DNA of 64,000 bases from Bradyrhizobium sp. LMTR 3 (GTDB taxonomy: Bacteria > Pseudomonadota > Alphaproteobacteria > Rhizobiales > Xanthobacteraceae), in NCBI RefSeq assembly GCF_001693485.1, contig NZ_MAXC01000001.1:1-64000 (forward strand). Direction: 5' to 3'. Shown in pieces: positions 26,053 through 34,270 of the stretch. Below the pieces are notes generated by a model. The model searched no databases. It was given only the letters and a program-made list of their open reading frames with translations, and had not been told where the DNA came from. Positions within the stretch are counted from its first letter, which is position 1; every line of letters starts with the position of its first letter. The position numbers and the translations under genes are program-made.

Positions 26053-26253
26053 ATGGATCATTTTTTCCTTAGCATTATCTGCGCGGGCATTTTGCTGCTC
26101 GTGACAGCGTTCGCACTGGGAACGCCGAGCATGAGACCGGATGCTCCACCGGAACAGACGGTGTTGCTGCACCGCGGCGCGCTGAAGAGTAACCTACCTC
26201 CTCGATCCAGCAATGAGAGGCCGCCGGCCAAGTCCATTGTTACTGGGCTCTGA
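26053..26253 (+). CDS. Small membrane protein ORF behind an EcfG promoter
   Basis: 66 aa from the ATG at 26053 (MDHFFLSIICAGILLLVTAFALGTPSMRPD), a single N-terminal membrane helix and a polar, basic tail. Several small inner-membrane proteins belong to the general stress regulon in rhizobia. A longer frame begins at 25867, but the EcfG promoter inside it and the clean hydrophobic N-terminus favour the short form. AAAGG upstream is a weak ribosome site. Coding is likely but not proven. The rest of 25792-26018 holds only a tRNA-like fragment. Confidence 0.5.
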   Translation: MDHFFLSIICAGILLLVTAFALGTPSMRPDAPPEQTVLLHRGALKSNLPPRSSNERPPAKSIVTGL

Positions 26254-26285
26254 TCCGCACTCCAGGCAACACAGCCACTGAGGAA

Positions 26286-27074
26286 CTAACCGTTCCGCCG
26301 CTGGCCGCGCAGCGTCGGCAGACCGATGCCGGCGGCGTCGAAGCCGCCATCGACGGCGAGGACCTGCCCGGTGATGTAGGTTGCGCGATCGCTGCAGAGG
26401 AAGAAGATCGCTTCCGCCAGCTCCTCCTCGAGGCCATAGCGGTTGAGCGGAATGGCGTCGTGATAATCGGCGCGGATTTCCGGCGTGTGGACCTGCTTTG
26501 CCATCGCGGTCTCGACCGGACCGGGCGCCACGGCGTTGACGCGAATGCCGAGCGAAGCCAGTTCGACCGCGAGCTGTTTGGTCAGATGCGCGAGCCCCGC
26601 CTTGCTGGTGCCGTAGGCCGAACGCAGCGTGGAGGCGCGCACTGCCGAGATCGACGTGACGTTGACGATCGCGCCGCCGCCATGTTCCCGCATCAATGGC
26701 GCCGCCGCCTTGGTGCACAGGAACGGGCCGGTGAGGTTGACCTGCAGGATGCGGTTCCAGTCGTCATCGGAGGTGTCGAGCAGCGGCGCGAACACCGCGA
26801 TCCCGGCATTGTTGACCAGCGCGTCGAGCCGGCCGAAACGTTCGTTCACTGCCGCCACGGCGTTCGCCACTGCCCGAGCGCCGGAGACGTCGCAATGCAG
26901 CGCCAGCGTATTGTCGGGGTTGGCGAGGCCGGCGATCGCGCCGCGCAGCAACTCGCCTTCGATGTCGAGCAGCGCCACCCGCCAGCCCTCGGCGAGAAAG
27001 CGTTTGGCCGTCGCAAGCCCGATGCCGCGCGCGGCGCCGGTGACGAGGGCAACTTTTTGCGGGGAAGGGGGCAT
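26286..27074 (-). CDS. SDR-family oxidoreductase
   Basis: 262 aa classical short-chain dehydrogenase. Cofactor motif VTGAARGIGLA, the following LDIEGELL (acidic, suggesting NAD preference), NNAG, catalytic Ser in VTSISAV and YxxxK in SAYGTSKAG, then NAVAPGPVETAM and the C-terminal GQVLAVDGGF. Substrate cannot be deduced. It stands alone with a large repeat upstream. Confidence 0.93.
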   Translation of the reverse strand: MPPSPQKVALVTGAARGIGLATAKRFLAEGWRVALLDIEGELLRGAIAGLANPDNTLALHCDVSGARAVANAVAAVNERFGRLDALVNNAGIAVFAPLLDTSDDDWNRILQVNLTGPFLCTKAAAPLMREHGGGAIVNVTSISAVRASTLRSAYGTSKAGLAHLTKQLAVELASLGIRVNAVAPGPVETAMAKQVHTPEIRADYHDAIPLNRYGLEEELAEAIFFLCSDRATYITGQVLAVDGGFDAAGIGLPTLRGQRRNG

Positions 27075-27147
27075 GGGCGGTCCGTTTGCGAGAGAGAAGA
27101 TTTCCCGCTCCTATAACCCAGGCCGCGTCGTATGTCCCGGCATAAGC

Positions 27148-27338
27148 CCCTCATGGTGAGGAGCGCCAACGGGTCCGCGCACAGCGCGGCCCGATGACAG
27201 GCTCCGCGCGTCTCCGGACGATGCTTCGCATCGCCGGGAGAACCATGAGGCCCCGTCTGTGGCCTGCATCCTTCGAGACGTCCGCCCTGCGGGCTCCTTC
27301 GGAATAAGCGCAAGTGCGCTTATTCCTGAGATGAGGGG
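27148..27338. repeat. Large paired intergenic repeat (CCTCATGGTGAGGAG type)
   Basis: Begins CCCCTCATGGTGAGGAGCG and ends CCTGAGATGAGGGG. Between lie ACCATGAGGCCC, ATCCTTCGAGACG and CGCCCTGCGGGCTCC, the usual modules of a widespread Bradyrhizobium intergenic repeat. It occupies most of 27075-27372, which has no gene. Confidence 0.8.
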
Positions 27339-27372
27339 TTTGAGCAGCGATGACGCAATAGAACTAACCGCC

Positions 27373-29049
27373 CTAGCGCTGCGCTATCGCCTTCGCTTCC
27401 GCGGCGGCGCGCTGCATGTTGGAGGACATCTCACCGGTCACCGTGCTCTGCTCCTCGACCGCGGCGGCGGTGGCGGTGACATATTCGCTGACCCCCTGGA
27501 TCGCACTCTTGATGCTGTCGAGCGCGCCGACGACGTCGCCGGAGATGCCGTTGAGATTGCCGATCTCCTGGCCGATCTTGTCGGTCGCCTGCTTGGCCTG
27601 GGTGGCGAGGTTCTTGACCTCGGAAGCCACCACGGCAAAGCCGCGTCCAGCCTCGCCGGCGCGCGCCGATTCGATCGTCGCATTGAGCGCCAAGAGGTTG
27701 ATCTGGCCGGTGATGTTGCCGATCAGCTCCACGATGCCGCTCATCGCCTGCGCCGCTTCGTTCAGCCGCTGCGCCTGGGCGTCGGCCGCCTCGACCCGCC
27801 CGACCGCGGTCGCCGCCGTCTCGCGCGACTTGGTCATGGCTTCGGAGATTTCCCGGACCGAGGCGTTCAGTTCCTCAGCGCCTGCCGCCACCGATTCCAT
27901 CATACCGCGGACGCGCTCGTTGCCCATCCGGACCAGCACTTGCGCGGTGATGTCGGTGGCGTATTTCACCACCTTGAACGGCTTGCCGTTGAGGTCGAGG
28001 ATCGGATTGTAGGATGCCTGGATCCAGACTTCCTTGCCGTTCTTGCCGATCCGTTTGTATTCGGCCGCTTGATATTCCCCGCGGTTGAGCGCCGCCCAGA
28101 ATTCACGATAGCCCGCGCTGTCGCGCTCCGACTGTTCGACGAACATGCTGTGGTGCCGGCCGCGGATCTCGTCCAGCGCGTAACCGACCGCCCTGAGGAA
28201 GTTCTGGTTGGCGCCGATGATGGTGCCGTCCATCTTGAACTCGATCACGGCCTGCGACTTGCCGATGGCGGCAATCTGGCCGGCGAGATCGGCGGTCGAA
28301 AGTTTCTGGCTGGTGATATCGGTGGCGAATTTCACCACCCGGAACGGCTTGCCCTTCTCGTCGAGCACGGGGTTGTAGGAGGCGAGAATCCAGACTTCCT
28401 TTCCGCCCTTGCCGATCCGCTTGTACTCGGCCTGTTGGCTTTCGCCGCGGTTGATACTCGCCCAGAACTGCCGGTAGGCGGCGCTGTCGCGCTCCGCCGG
28501 ACTGACGAACATGCTGTGATGCTTGCCCTGGATTTCGGCGAGCGTGTAGCCCATCGCTTTCAGGAAGTTGCTATTGGCGGTGATGACGGTGCCGTCCATC
28601 TCGAACGCAATGACCGCCTGCGTACGGTCGATCGCGGCGATCTGGCTGGCATCCTCCATGTTCTTGATCTTGCGGGCGGTGATATCGGTCGCGAATTTCA
28701 CGATCTTGCAGGGTTTGCCGTTGCCGTCGAGCACGGGGTTGTAGGTCGCCTGGATCCAGACTTCCTTGCCTCCCTTGCCGATCCGCCTGTATTCAGCGGC
28801 CTGGTATTCGCCGCGCTTGAGCGCCGTCCAGAAGTCGCGATACGCCGCGCTGTCGCACTGCGATGGATCGACGAACATGCTGTGATGCTTGCCTCGGATT
28901 TCACCGAGCGAGTAACCGAGGGTTTTGAGGAAATTGTCGTTGGCGGTGATGATGGTGCCGTCGAGATTGAACTCGATGACGGCCTGCGAGCGGCCGATGG
29001 CGTCGGTAAGTGCCTTGTCGGCCGAGGAATTCTTGAGAAACTGAAACAC
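27373..29049 (-). CDS. Soluble chemotaxis receptor with three tandem PAS domains
   Basis: 558 aa from a GTG at 29049 ([15 protein letters not shown]); another GTG at 29124 would add 25 residues with no family match. Three near-identical PAS-PAC units of about 122 residues each repeat SQAVIEF.xDGTI...ANx[29 protein letters not shown].RIGKxGKEVW and [10 protein letters not shown]. The methyl-accepting signalling domain follows, with [33 protein letters not shown]. No membrane segment. Likely senses redox or a bound cofactor such as haem or flavin in the cytosol. The near-identity of the PAS units points to recent internal duplication. Confidence 0.93.
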   Translation of the reverse strand: MFQFLKNSSADKALTDAIGRSQAVIEFNLDGTIITANDNFLKTLGYSLGEIRGKHHSMFVDPSQCDSAAYRDFWTALKRGEYQAAEYRRIGKGGKEVWIQATYNPVLDGNGKPCKIVKFATDITARKIKNMEDASQIAAIDRTQAVIAFEMDGTVITANSNFLKAMGYTLAEIQGKHHSMFVSPAERDSAAYRQFWASINRGESQQAEYKRIGKGGKEVWILASYNPVLDEKGKPFRVVKFATDITSQKLSTADLAGQIAAIGKSQAVIEFKMDGTIIGANQNFLRAVGYALDEIRGRHHSMFVEQSERDSAGYREFWAALNRGEYQAAEYKRIGKNGKEVWIQASYNPILDLNGKPFKVVKYATDITAQVLVRMGNERVRGMMESVAAGAEELNASVREISEAMTKSRETAATAVGRVEAADAQAQRLNEAAQAMSGIVELIGNITGQINLLALNATIESARAGEAGRGFAVVASEVKNLATQAKQATDKIGQEIGNLNGISGDVVGALDSIKSAIQGVSEYVTATAAAVEEQSTVTGEMSSNMQRAAAEAKAIAQR

Positions 29050-29262
29050 GGAAAGGCCCCATCCAAATGGCGGTAAAATGAAGAGGCCGTCGACCAGTTC
29101 AATCCGAGCCTCGTTAGCGTTCACGGTTGACCGGGAGGCAAAAAGAATCCGTTAACGCTGTTCTCCGTAAGATGACGGATAACATCGCGACGTAATGCTG
29201 ATCTTAAGGAAGTCCCGGCGCGCGACGCCCGCCGGACGAGCATGCGGCCGCGGACTCGGGGG

Positions 29263-29760
29263 CTAGTTTCCGTTCACGACGCTTTCATACGCTGCCTGCA
29301 GTCGTTCACCGACCGAAGGACCGCCGCGCCTGCGCCGCTTTGCACCGAGATGGCTCTCGCGCAGCTCGTCCATGAATTCGGCCCACATTTTCGGTCCGCC
29401 CTCGCTGAGCAGCCGCGCGCGGATACCGAGTTCCTCGGTGACAGGTAGATATTTATAGCCCCAGGCCGCCATCTGCGCGAGAACGGGCAAGAGCTCGATA
29501 CCTTGCTCCGTCAGCGAATAGATCCCCTTCTGCTTGTGCGTGGGATCGTCCTCGCGGGTGATGATGCCCTGCTCGAGCAGGGTCTTCAGCCGGTCGGCGA
29601 GGATGTTGGAGGAGATGCCTTCTTCCGATTTGGTCAATAGCTCGCGAAAATGCCGCCGGTTGCCGAACATCATGTCGCGGATGATCAAAAGGCTCCATTT
29701 GTCGCCGAGCACTTCCAGCGAAAGATTGATCGGGCAGCCGGAGCGCTGGGCGTCGGTCAT
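29263..29760 (-). CDS. HxlR-family transcriptional regulator
   Basis: 165 aa from the ATG at 29760. CPINLSLEVLGDKWSLLIIRDMMFGNRRHFRELLTKSEEGISSNILADRLKTLLEQGII is the HxlR winged helix, with the Cys near the N-terminus typical of redox- or aldehyde-responsive members. A basic tail (GAKRRRRGG) is unusual. Divergent from the reductase-domain gene at 29875, which it probably controls. Confidence 0.93.
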   Translation of the reverse strand: MTDAQRSGCPINLSLEVLGDKWSLLIIRDMMFGNRRHFRELLTKSEEGISSNILADRLKTLLEQGIITREDDPTHKQKGIYSLTEQGIELLPVLAQMAAWGYKYLPVTEELGIRARLLSEGGPKMWAEFMDELRESHLGAKRRRRGGPSVGERLQAAYESVVNGN

Positions 29761-29805
29761 GGTCGTCTCCAAAAACGGGCGCCAAGGCCCCCTCAAAAAA
29801 CTGCT

Positions 29806-29866
29806 TGCAATATTGCACCAGTTGGCTAAAGATACAACCAGTTGCAAATCGCAATCAGTTAGGGAG
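29806..29866. promoter_or_regulatory. Candidate HxlR operator region
   Basis: Between the divergent genes: a 12-bp perfect palindrome TGCAATATTGCA (29806-29817), then three spaced variants of one motif, ACCAGTTG, ACCAGTTG and ATCAGTTA. HxlR dimers bind such direct or inverted elements upstream of their targets. Assigned by symmetry and place only. Confidence 0.45.
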
Positions 29867-29874
29867 AGATCGCA

Positions 29875-30420
29875 ATGGCGAAATTGATCATGTGGAACCT
29901 GATGACGCTGGATGGCTTCGTTGAAGGTCCCAATCGCGACATTTCCTGGCATTCCGACGTTTGGGGCGAGGAGCTGGCGCAATTGTCGATCGAGCAAATG
30001 AAAGCCGCCGGCGGCTTGCTGTTCGGCCGCGTCACCTATGAGCTGATGGCGGGCCACTGGCCGAGCGCGACCGGCGAGGTCGCCGACTTCATGAATGCCG
30101 CGCCGAAATATGTCTTCTCGCGCACGGTGAAGAAATCCGACTGGAACAACACGCAGATGTTCAGCGCCGATGTGACGGAGATCGTCGCGCGGCTGAAGCG
30201 CGGCAGCGCCAAGGACATCTTTCTGTTCGGCAGCGCCGATCTCGCCTCTAGCCTGATCCCGCACGGGCTGATCGACGAGTTTCGTATCGCGGTAAGCCCC
30301 GTCATCCTCGGTGGCGGCACGCCGCTGTTCAAGCCGGGCGAAAAGCGCAAGCTGAAACTGCTCGACAGCCGGCCGTTGTCGACCGGCATGGTGATCCTGC
30401 GCTACGTGCCGGCGCCATAA
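29875..30420 (+). CDS. Dihydrofolate reductase-like (RibD C-terminal domain) protein
   Basis: 181 aa. MAKLIMWNLMTLDGFVEGPNRDISWHSD and GLLFGRVTYELMAGHWP are typical of the RibD-C/DHFR-like family annotated beside ECF and YCII genes; DIFLFGSADLASSLIPHGLIDEFRIAVSPVILGGGTPLF completes the fold. Probably NADPH-dependent; substrate unknown. First of a likely run with the GST and SnoaL-like genes. Confidence 0.92.
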   Translation: MAKLIMWNLMTLDGFVEGPNRDISWHSDVWGEELAQLSIEQMKAAGGLLFGRVTYELMAGHWPSATGEVADFMNAAPKYVFSRTVKKSDWNNTQMFSADVTEIVARLKRGSAKDIFLFGSADLASSLIPHGLIDEFRIAVSPVILGGGTPLFKPGEKRKLKLLDSRPLSTGMVILRYVPAP

Positions 30421-30473
30421 ATGTCGGCGTCACCAGACGCCGATCGTCTTGCAAACGGCAAACCGGAGTTTCC

Positions 30474-31127
30474 ATGTCGCTGACGTTGCACTTCCACCCG
30501 CTGGCCTCGTTCTGCTGGAAGGCGCTGATCGCGCTCTACGAGAACGACATTCCGTTCCGGCCGAATCTCGTCGATCTTGGCAATCCGGCCGAGCGCGCCG
30601 CGCTGCTGAAACTGTGGGGGATCGGCAAGTTCCCGGTGCTGCGCGACGATGCGCGGGATCAGACCGTGCCGGAATCCAGCATCATCGTCGAATATCTCGA
30701 TTCATACTACCGCGGCCGCGTCCGGCTTATTCCCGAAGATCCCGCCCGCGCCTTGCAGACCCGGCTGCGCGACCGCTTCTACGATCTCTATGTGCATCTG
30801 CCGATGCAGAAGATCGTGACGGACCGGCTGCGACCCGAGGGCAAGCGGGACCCGCGCGGCGTCGAGGAGGCGCGGGCGCAGTTGCACACTTCCTATGCCA
30901 TGATCGAGCAGCAGATGGAAAACGGCGGCTGGGCGATGGGCGAGGATTTCAGCCTCGCCGATTGCGCGGCAGTGCCGTCATTGTTCTACGGCAACATGGC
31001 GGTGCCGTTCGGTGAAGCGCAGAAAAACCTCAGCGCCTATCTCGAACGGCTGAAGGCGCGCCCCTCCGTCGCGCGCGTGTTGAAGGAAGCCGAACCGTAT
31101 TTCCAGATGGTGCCCAAAGAGCCCTAA
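30474..31127 (+). CDS. Glutathione S-transferase
   Basis: 217 aa. Thioredoxin-like domain MSLTLHFHPLASFCWKALIALYENDIPFRP with GKFPVLRDD and the glutathione-binding VPESSIIVEYLD, then a helical C-terminal domain (LADCAAVPSLFYG). It differs from the beta-class enzyme at 16208. It lies 53 nt after the reductase-domain gene and 11 nt before the SnoaL-like gene, so all three are probably co-transcribed. Confidence 0.92.
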   Translation: MSLTLHFHPLASFCWKALIALYENDIPFRPNLVDLGNPAERAALLKLWGIGKFPVLRDDARDQTVPESSIIVEYLDSYYRGRVRLIPEDPARALQTRLRDRFYDLYVHLPMQKIVTDRLRPEGKRDPRGVEEARAQLHTSYAMIEQQMENGGWAMGEDFSLADCAAVPSLFYGNMAVPFGEAQKNLSAYLERLKARPSVARVLKEAEPYFQMVPKEP

Positions 31128-31138
31128 AGGAGCGCTGA

Positions 31139-31507
31139 ATGGCCGAAGCCAACAGGGCGGAGACGATCCGTAAGATCTTCGCAGCCTATCTGTCCAACGA
31201 TCGCCAATTCGTCGAGAATGCCTTCAGCGAGGAGTTCCGCTTCACCAGTCCGTTCGATGACAACATCGATAAAGCAACCTATTTCGCGCGCTGCTGGCAG
31301 AGCAGCGACTGGATCGAACGGCACGAGCTGGAGCGAATTCTCGTCGACGGCGATCAAGCCTTTGTGACCTACCGCTGCACGGCCAAGGACGGAAAGAGTT
31401 TCCGCAATACCGAGTTCCTCGTCTTCGACGGCGACAAGGTGAAGCGCATCGACGTCTATTTCGGGGCAACCTACGAAAACGGTGCTTTCATCAGGCAGCC
31501 GGGGTAG
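31139..31507 (+). CDS. SnoaL/NTF2-like protein
   Basis: 122 aa. AETIRKIFAAYLSNDRQFVENAFSEEFRFTSPFDDNIDKATYFARCW fits the SnoaL-like cone fold; a later YFGATYENGAFIRQPG closes it. Small proteins of this family bind hydrophobic ligands or act as isomerases. No function assigned. Follows the GST gene by 11 nt. Confidence 0.85.
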   Translation: MAEANRAETIRKIFAAYLSNDRQFVENAFSEEFRFTSPFDDNIDKATYFARCWQSSDWIERHELERILVDGDQAFVTYRCTAKDGKSFRNTEFLVFDGDKVKRIDVYFGATYENGAFIRQPG

Positions 31508-31590
31508 CCGCTTGCGTTCTCCGGACGCGATGCGGCGCATCAAGCCAAGCGGCTTGCTGCGCCGCGCCCGGGGCACGAGGACAATTATCT
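31508..31590. repeat. Intergenic repeat-like sequence (TCCGGACGCGATGCGGC)
   Basis: TCTCCGGACGCGATGCGGCGC and GCTGCGCCGCGCCCGGGGC form an imperfect inverted pair around AAGCCAAGCGGCTTG, itself a small hairpin. A degenerate relative of the CCGGACGC repeats elsewhere. Confidence 0.55.
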
Positions 31591-31698
31591 CGAAATAATT
31601 TTGCAGGACATGTCGGCGGCGTAAAAGCCCGCTCGTCTTGTTGACGAAGGCCGACGCGGCAAGTGGCTGGCCCAAGAAGATCAACACGGAGAATGACG

Positions 31699-32115
31699 AT
31701 GCGATTCATGGTGATTGTGAAGGCAAACAAGGATTCGGAGGCCGGCGTGATGCCGAGCACGGAGCTGCTGACCGCGATGGGCAGGTTCAACGAGGAGTTG
31801 GTCCAGGCGGGCATCATGGAAGCGGGCGAGGGCCTGCACCCGACCTCGAATGGCGCGCGGATCAAGTATGCAGGCGGGCAGGGCAGTGCCAGCCGCGGTC
31901 CGTTCCCGCTCTCGGGTGATCTCGTCTGCGGCTTCTGGCTGATCAACGCCAAATCGCTCGATGAAGCGATCGACTGGATGAAGCGCGCCCCGTTCGGCGA
32001 CGGCGGCGAGATCGAAATCCGTCAGGTGTTTTCGACCGAGGATTTCGGCGAAGCGCTCACCCCCGAGCTGCGCGAGCAGGAGGAGCGGCTGCGGGCGCAG
32101 GCGGCGAAGAAATAA
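31699..32115 (+). CDS. YCII-related protein
   Basis: 138 aa from the ATG at 31699 (MRFMVIVKANKDSEAG); an ATG at 31693 is possible. The centre SASRGPFPLSGDLVCGFWLINAKSLDEAIDWMKRAPFGDGGEIEIRQV has the DGPF-type YCII fold, with an Arg where the Asp usually stands (SRGPF). Paralogue of the gene at 32228. No sigma factor lies next to this pair. Confidence 0.9.
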   Translation: MRFMVIVKANKDSEAGVMPSTELLTAMGRFNEELVQAGIMEAGEGLHPTSNGARIKYAGGQGSASRGPFPLSGDLVCGFWLINAKSLDEAIDWMKRAPFGDGGEIEIRQVFSTEDFGEALTPELREQEERLRAQAAKK

Positions 32116-32120
32116 TTCTC

Positions 32121-32205
32121 ACCGTCATTCCGGGGCGATGCGAAGCATCGAACCCGGAATCTCGAGATTCCGGGTCTGGTCTTTCGGACCATCCCGGAAT
32201 GACGA
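32121..32205. repeat. Paired intergenic repeat (GTCATTCCGGG type)
   Basis: Opens ACCGTCATTCCGGGGCGATGC and closes TCCCGGAATGACG; the internal AACCCGGAATCTCGAGATTC makes a second hairpin. Very common rhizobial element, located between the two YCII genes. Confidence 0.8.
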
Positions 32206-32227
32206 TACCTGAACAAGGACACCCACC

Positions 32228-32653
32228 ATGCGATTCATGATGCTGATGATCCCCTTGGGCTACGAGACCGCGCCGCCGGACGTCCAGCTCGACCCTGAAC
32301 GGGTCAAGGCGATGATGAAATACAACGAGGCGCTGAAGGAGGCCGGCGTGCTGATCGCGCTCGACGGGCTGCATCCGCCCTCGATGGGCGCGCGGGTCTC
32401 CTTCGCCACCGGCAAGCCCGTCGTTACCGACGGCCCGTTCACGGAGGCCAAGGAAGTGCTCGGCGGCTACTGGATGATCAACGTGAAGTCGCGCGAGGAG
32501 GCGATCGAGTGGGCGAAGAAGTGCCCGGCGTCCGAAAACGAGATCATCGAGATCCGCCAGGTGCAGGAAATCGGTGATTTCTCGGAGGAAGTGCAGCAGG
32601 CCGCCAAAGGCTTCGACGAGCTCCAGAAGGGAAATGCGCACAAGGCGCGGTGA
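32228..32653 (+). CDS. YCII-related protein
   Basis: 141 aa. MRFMMLMIPLGYETAPPDVQLDPERVKAMMKYNEALKEAGVLIALDGLHP, then TDGPFTEAKEVLGGYWMINVKSREEAIEWAKKCP, the standard DGPF motif intact. Similar in layout to the gene at 31699, so the two arose by duplication. Possibly a companion of the TetR gene downstream, but spacing is 140 nt. Confidence 0.92.
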   Translation: MRFMMLMIPLGYETAPPDVQLDPERVKAMMKYNEALKEAGVLIALDGLHPPSMGARVSFATGKPVVTDGPFTEAKEVLGGYWMINVKSREEAIEWAKKCPASENEIIEIRQVQEIGDFSEEVQQAAKGFDELQKGNAHKAR

Positions 32654-32776
32654 GCGTTTCCGCTCCCTGTTCCGTCCTTCACCTGTCTTTCACGGCAGCG
32701 AGGGAGGGCAGCACCGTCTGCCGCCGCCCGTTAATCTTCTTTAACGTTCAAATTAAGTGACCTTTGCGGCCACCTC

Positions 32777-32795
32777 ATGTAAAAGCCATTCACAT
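32777..32795. promoter_or_regulatory. TetR operator O1, overlapping the tetR start codon
   Basis: ATGTAAAAGCCATTCACAT, an imperfect inverted repeat with the same length and spacing as the perfect site at 33575-33593 (14 of 19 positions or more alike). Its last bases overlap the ATG at 32794, so binding would block early transcription of the TetR gene. Confidence 0.6.
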
Positions 32796-33519
32796 GAGCT
32801 GGCAAAAGGACCGTCGCGGCGAGCGTGGCTACCATCACGGCAATCTGAAAGAGGCATTGCTGCAGGCGGCGCTCGACCTGATTTCGCAAAAGGGCCCGGC
32901 CGGCTTCACCTTTGCGGATGCCGCACGCATGGCTGGGGTCAGTCCGGCCGCGCCCTACCGGCATTTTCGCGACCGCGATGAATTGCTGTCCTCGATCGCG
33001 CAACGCGGCTTCGAGCAGTTCGAGGCGCTGCTGACGCAGGCCTGGGACGACGGCCGCCCGGACACGGTCACGGCGTTCGAACGGGTCGGCAAGGCCTATC
33101 TCGCCTTCGCCCGCAACGAGCCGGCGTTCTATTCGGCGATGTTCGAATCCGGGGTGCCTGTCGATTCGAGCCCGACATTGATGGCTGCCAGCGAGCGTGC
33201 GTTCGCGATCATTCGCGCCGCCGCCGAGCGGCTCGCCGCGCTGGCGCCGCCCGGCATGCCGCGGCCTCCCGCGATGATGATGGCGCTGCATATCTGGTCG
33301 ATGTCGCACGGGATAGCCTCGCTGTTCGGCCGCGGCGACGCCGCGCGCCGCAAATTGCCGATGTCGCCGGAAGAACTGTTGGAAGCGGAAGTGCTGATTT
33401 ATCTGCGCGGCCTCGGCTTCCCGACCGACCGCCGGCCGTCAGACCAGAAACCGTCCGGCCCGCCGCCGGTGCCACCGGAAGGTGGCGCGCCATCTGGTCC
33501 TTGGGGGAACCGAAAATAA
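32794..33519 (+). CDS. TetR-family regulator with WHG domain
   Basis: 241 aa from the ATG at 32794. RGYHHGNLKEALLQAALDLISQKGPAGFTFADAARMAGVSPAAPYRHFRDRDELL is the TetR helix-turn-helix. The C-terminal domain has the IWSMSHGIASL stretch that names the WHG family. The last 30 residues are proline-rich. Matching operators at its own start and at the DUF2852 promoter 55 nt beyond its stop indicate control of both. Confidence 0.93.
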   Translation: MSWQKDRRGERGYHHGNLKEALLQAALDLISQKGPAGFTFADAARMAGVSPAAPYRHFRDRDELLSSIAQRGFEQFEALLTQAWDDGRPDTVTAFERVGKAYLAFARNEPAFYSAMFESGVPVDSSPTLMAASERAFAIIRAAAERLAALAPPGMPRPPAMMMALHIWSMSHGIASLFGRGDAARRKLPMSPEELLEAEVLIYLRGLGFPTDRRPSDQKPSGPPPVPPEGGAPSGPWGNRK

Positions 33520-33547
33520 TTTTTCGAGGGCGCGGCGAGGCGCCCGC

Positions 33548-33576
33548 TTGACAAAAACGCGGGATGGCTTAGGTAT
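33548..33576 (+). promoter_or_regulatory. Sigma-70-type promoter of the DUF2852 gene
   Basis: Consensus -35 TTGACA (33548-33553), 17-nt spacer, -10 AGGTAT (33571-33576). The operator at 33575-33593 begins inside the -10, a position where a bound repressor would block initiation. Confidence 0.6.
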
Positions 33577-33593
33577 GTAAATGTTATTTACAT
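33575..33593. promoter_or_regulatory. TetR operator O2 at the DUF2852 promoter
   Basis: ATGTAAATGTTATTTACAT: 8-bp perfect half-sites ATGTAAAT/ATTTACAT around GTT. Same architecture as O1 at 32777-32795. Lies directly after the -10 and before the DUF2852 start. Confidence 0.72.
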
Positions 33594-33627
33594 TCACAAC
33601 GGCGTGATTGCCGTCATGGAGAGGGAA

Positions 33628-34113
33628 ATGGCCTACACCGCAGATGTCAATCGATGGCGCGGTCAGACGGAACAGACCTATCGACCGCATATGCTTGAGA
33701 GCCCCTGGCACCCCGGCTGGATCGTGGTGACTATCCTCGGCTTCATCATCTGGTGGCCGATTGGTCTTGCCCTCCTCTTTTTCACACTAGGGAGCAGAAA
33801 AATGGGTTGCTGGAGTCACGGAGATCGCTGGCAGAACAAGATGGAGCGGATGCAGTACAAGATGGACCGGATGCGCGATCGCATGGAGCGCCGCGGCTTT
33901 GGCGGCTTCGGCTTCGGCCCGCCGTCCAGCGGCAACCGCGCCTTCGACGAGTACCGCATGGAAACCCTGCGGCGGCTCGAGGAAGAGCAGGTCGAGTTCA
34001 AGAATTTCCTCGAGCGTCTGCGCCACGCCAAGGACAAGGAAGAGTTCGACGCCTTCATGGCGCAGCACAAGCAGCGTCCGACCCCACCGAACGACCAGCC
34101 CCAACAGGGCTGA
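33628..34113 (+). CDS. DUF2852 membrane protein
   Basis: 161 aa from the ATG at 33628, preceded by GGAGA; starts at 33616 or 33604 are possible. One or two membrane segments (WIVVTILGFIIWWPIGLALLFFTLG) then a long charged, coiled-coil-like tail (RWQNKMERMQYKMDRMRDRMERRG... EYRMETLRRLEEEQVEFKNFLERLRHAKDKEEFDAFM). This is the DUF2852 pattern, a family without known function. Single-gene transcript: own promoter, TetR operator and a strong terminator at 34175. Confidence 0.9.
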   Translation: MAYTADVNRWRGQTEQTYRPHMLESPWHPGWIVVTILGFIIWWPIGLALLFFTLGSRKMGCWSHGDRWQNKMERMQYKMDRMRDRMERRGFGGFGFGPPSSGNRAFDEYRMETLRRLEEEQVEFKNFLERLRHAKDKEEFDAFMAQHKQRPTPPNDQPQQG

Positions 34114-34174
34114 ACTCGAAATGCGCATTCAGCCGCAGGCGTGATGCCCCCATGACGCCTGACGGCGGATACAG

Positions 34175-34211
34175 CCGCCCATCTGCGAGAAGCAGGTGGG
34201 CGGTTTGTTTT
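34175..34211 (+). terminator. Strong intrinsic terminator after DUF2852
   Basis: 12-bp stem (34175-34186 with 34192-34203, one G-T pair), 5-nt loop, then TTTGTTTT. Isolates the DUF2852 transcript from the metal efflux locus. Confidence 0.88.
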
Positions 34212-34270
34212 GCATGGACGGCAACCTTGAAACGATGTAACTGCGGCAGCGTTCGTCCTATGATCGGAAA

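Noticed and set aside
27259..29076. 605-codon + strand frame over the triple-PAS receptor
   Set aside because: Its internal repetition only mirrors the three PAS units on the other strand.
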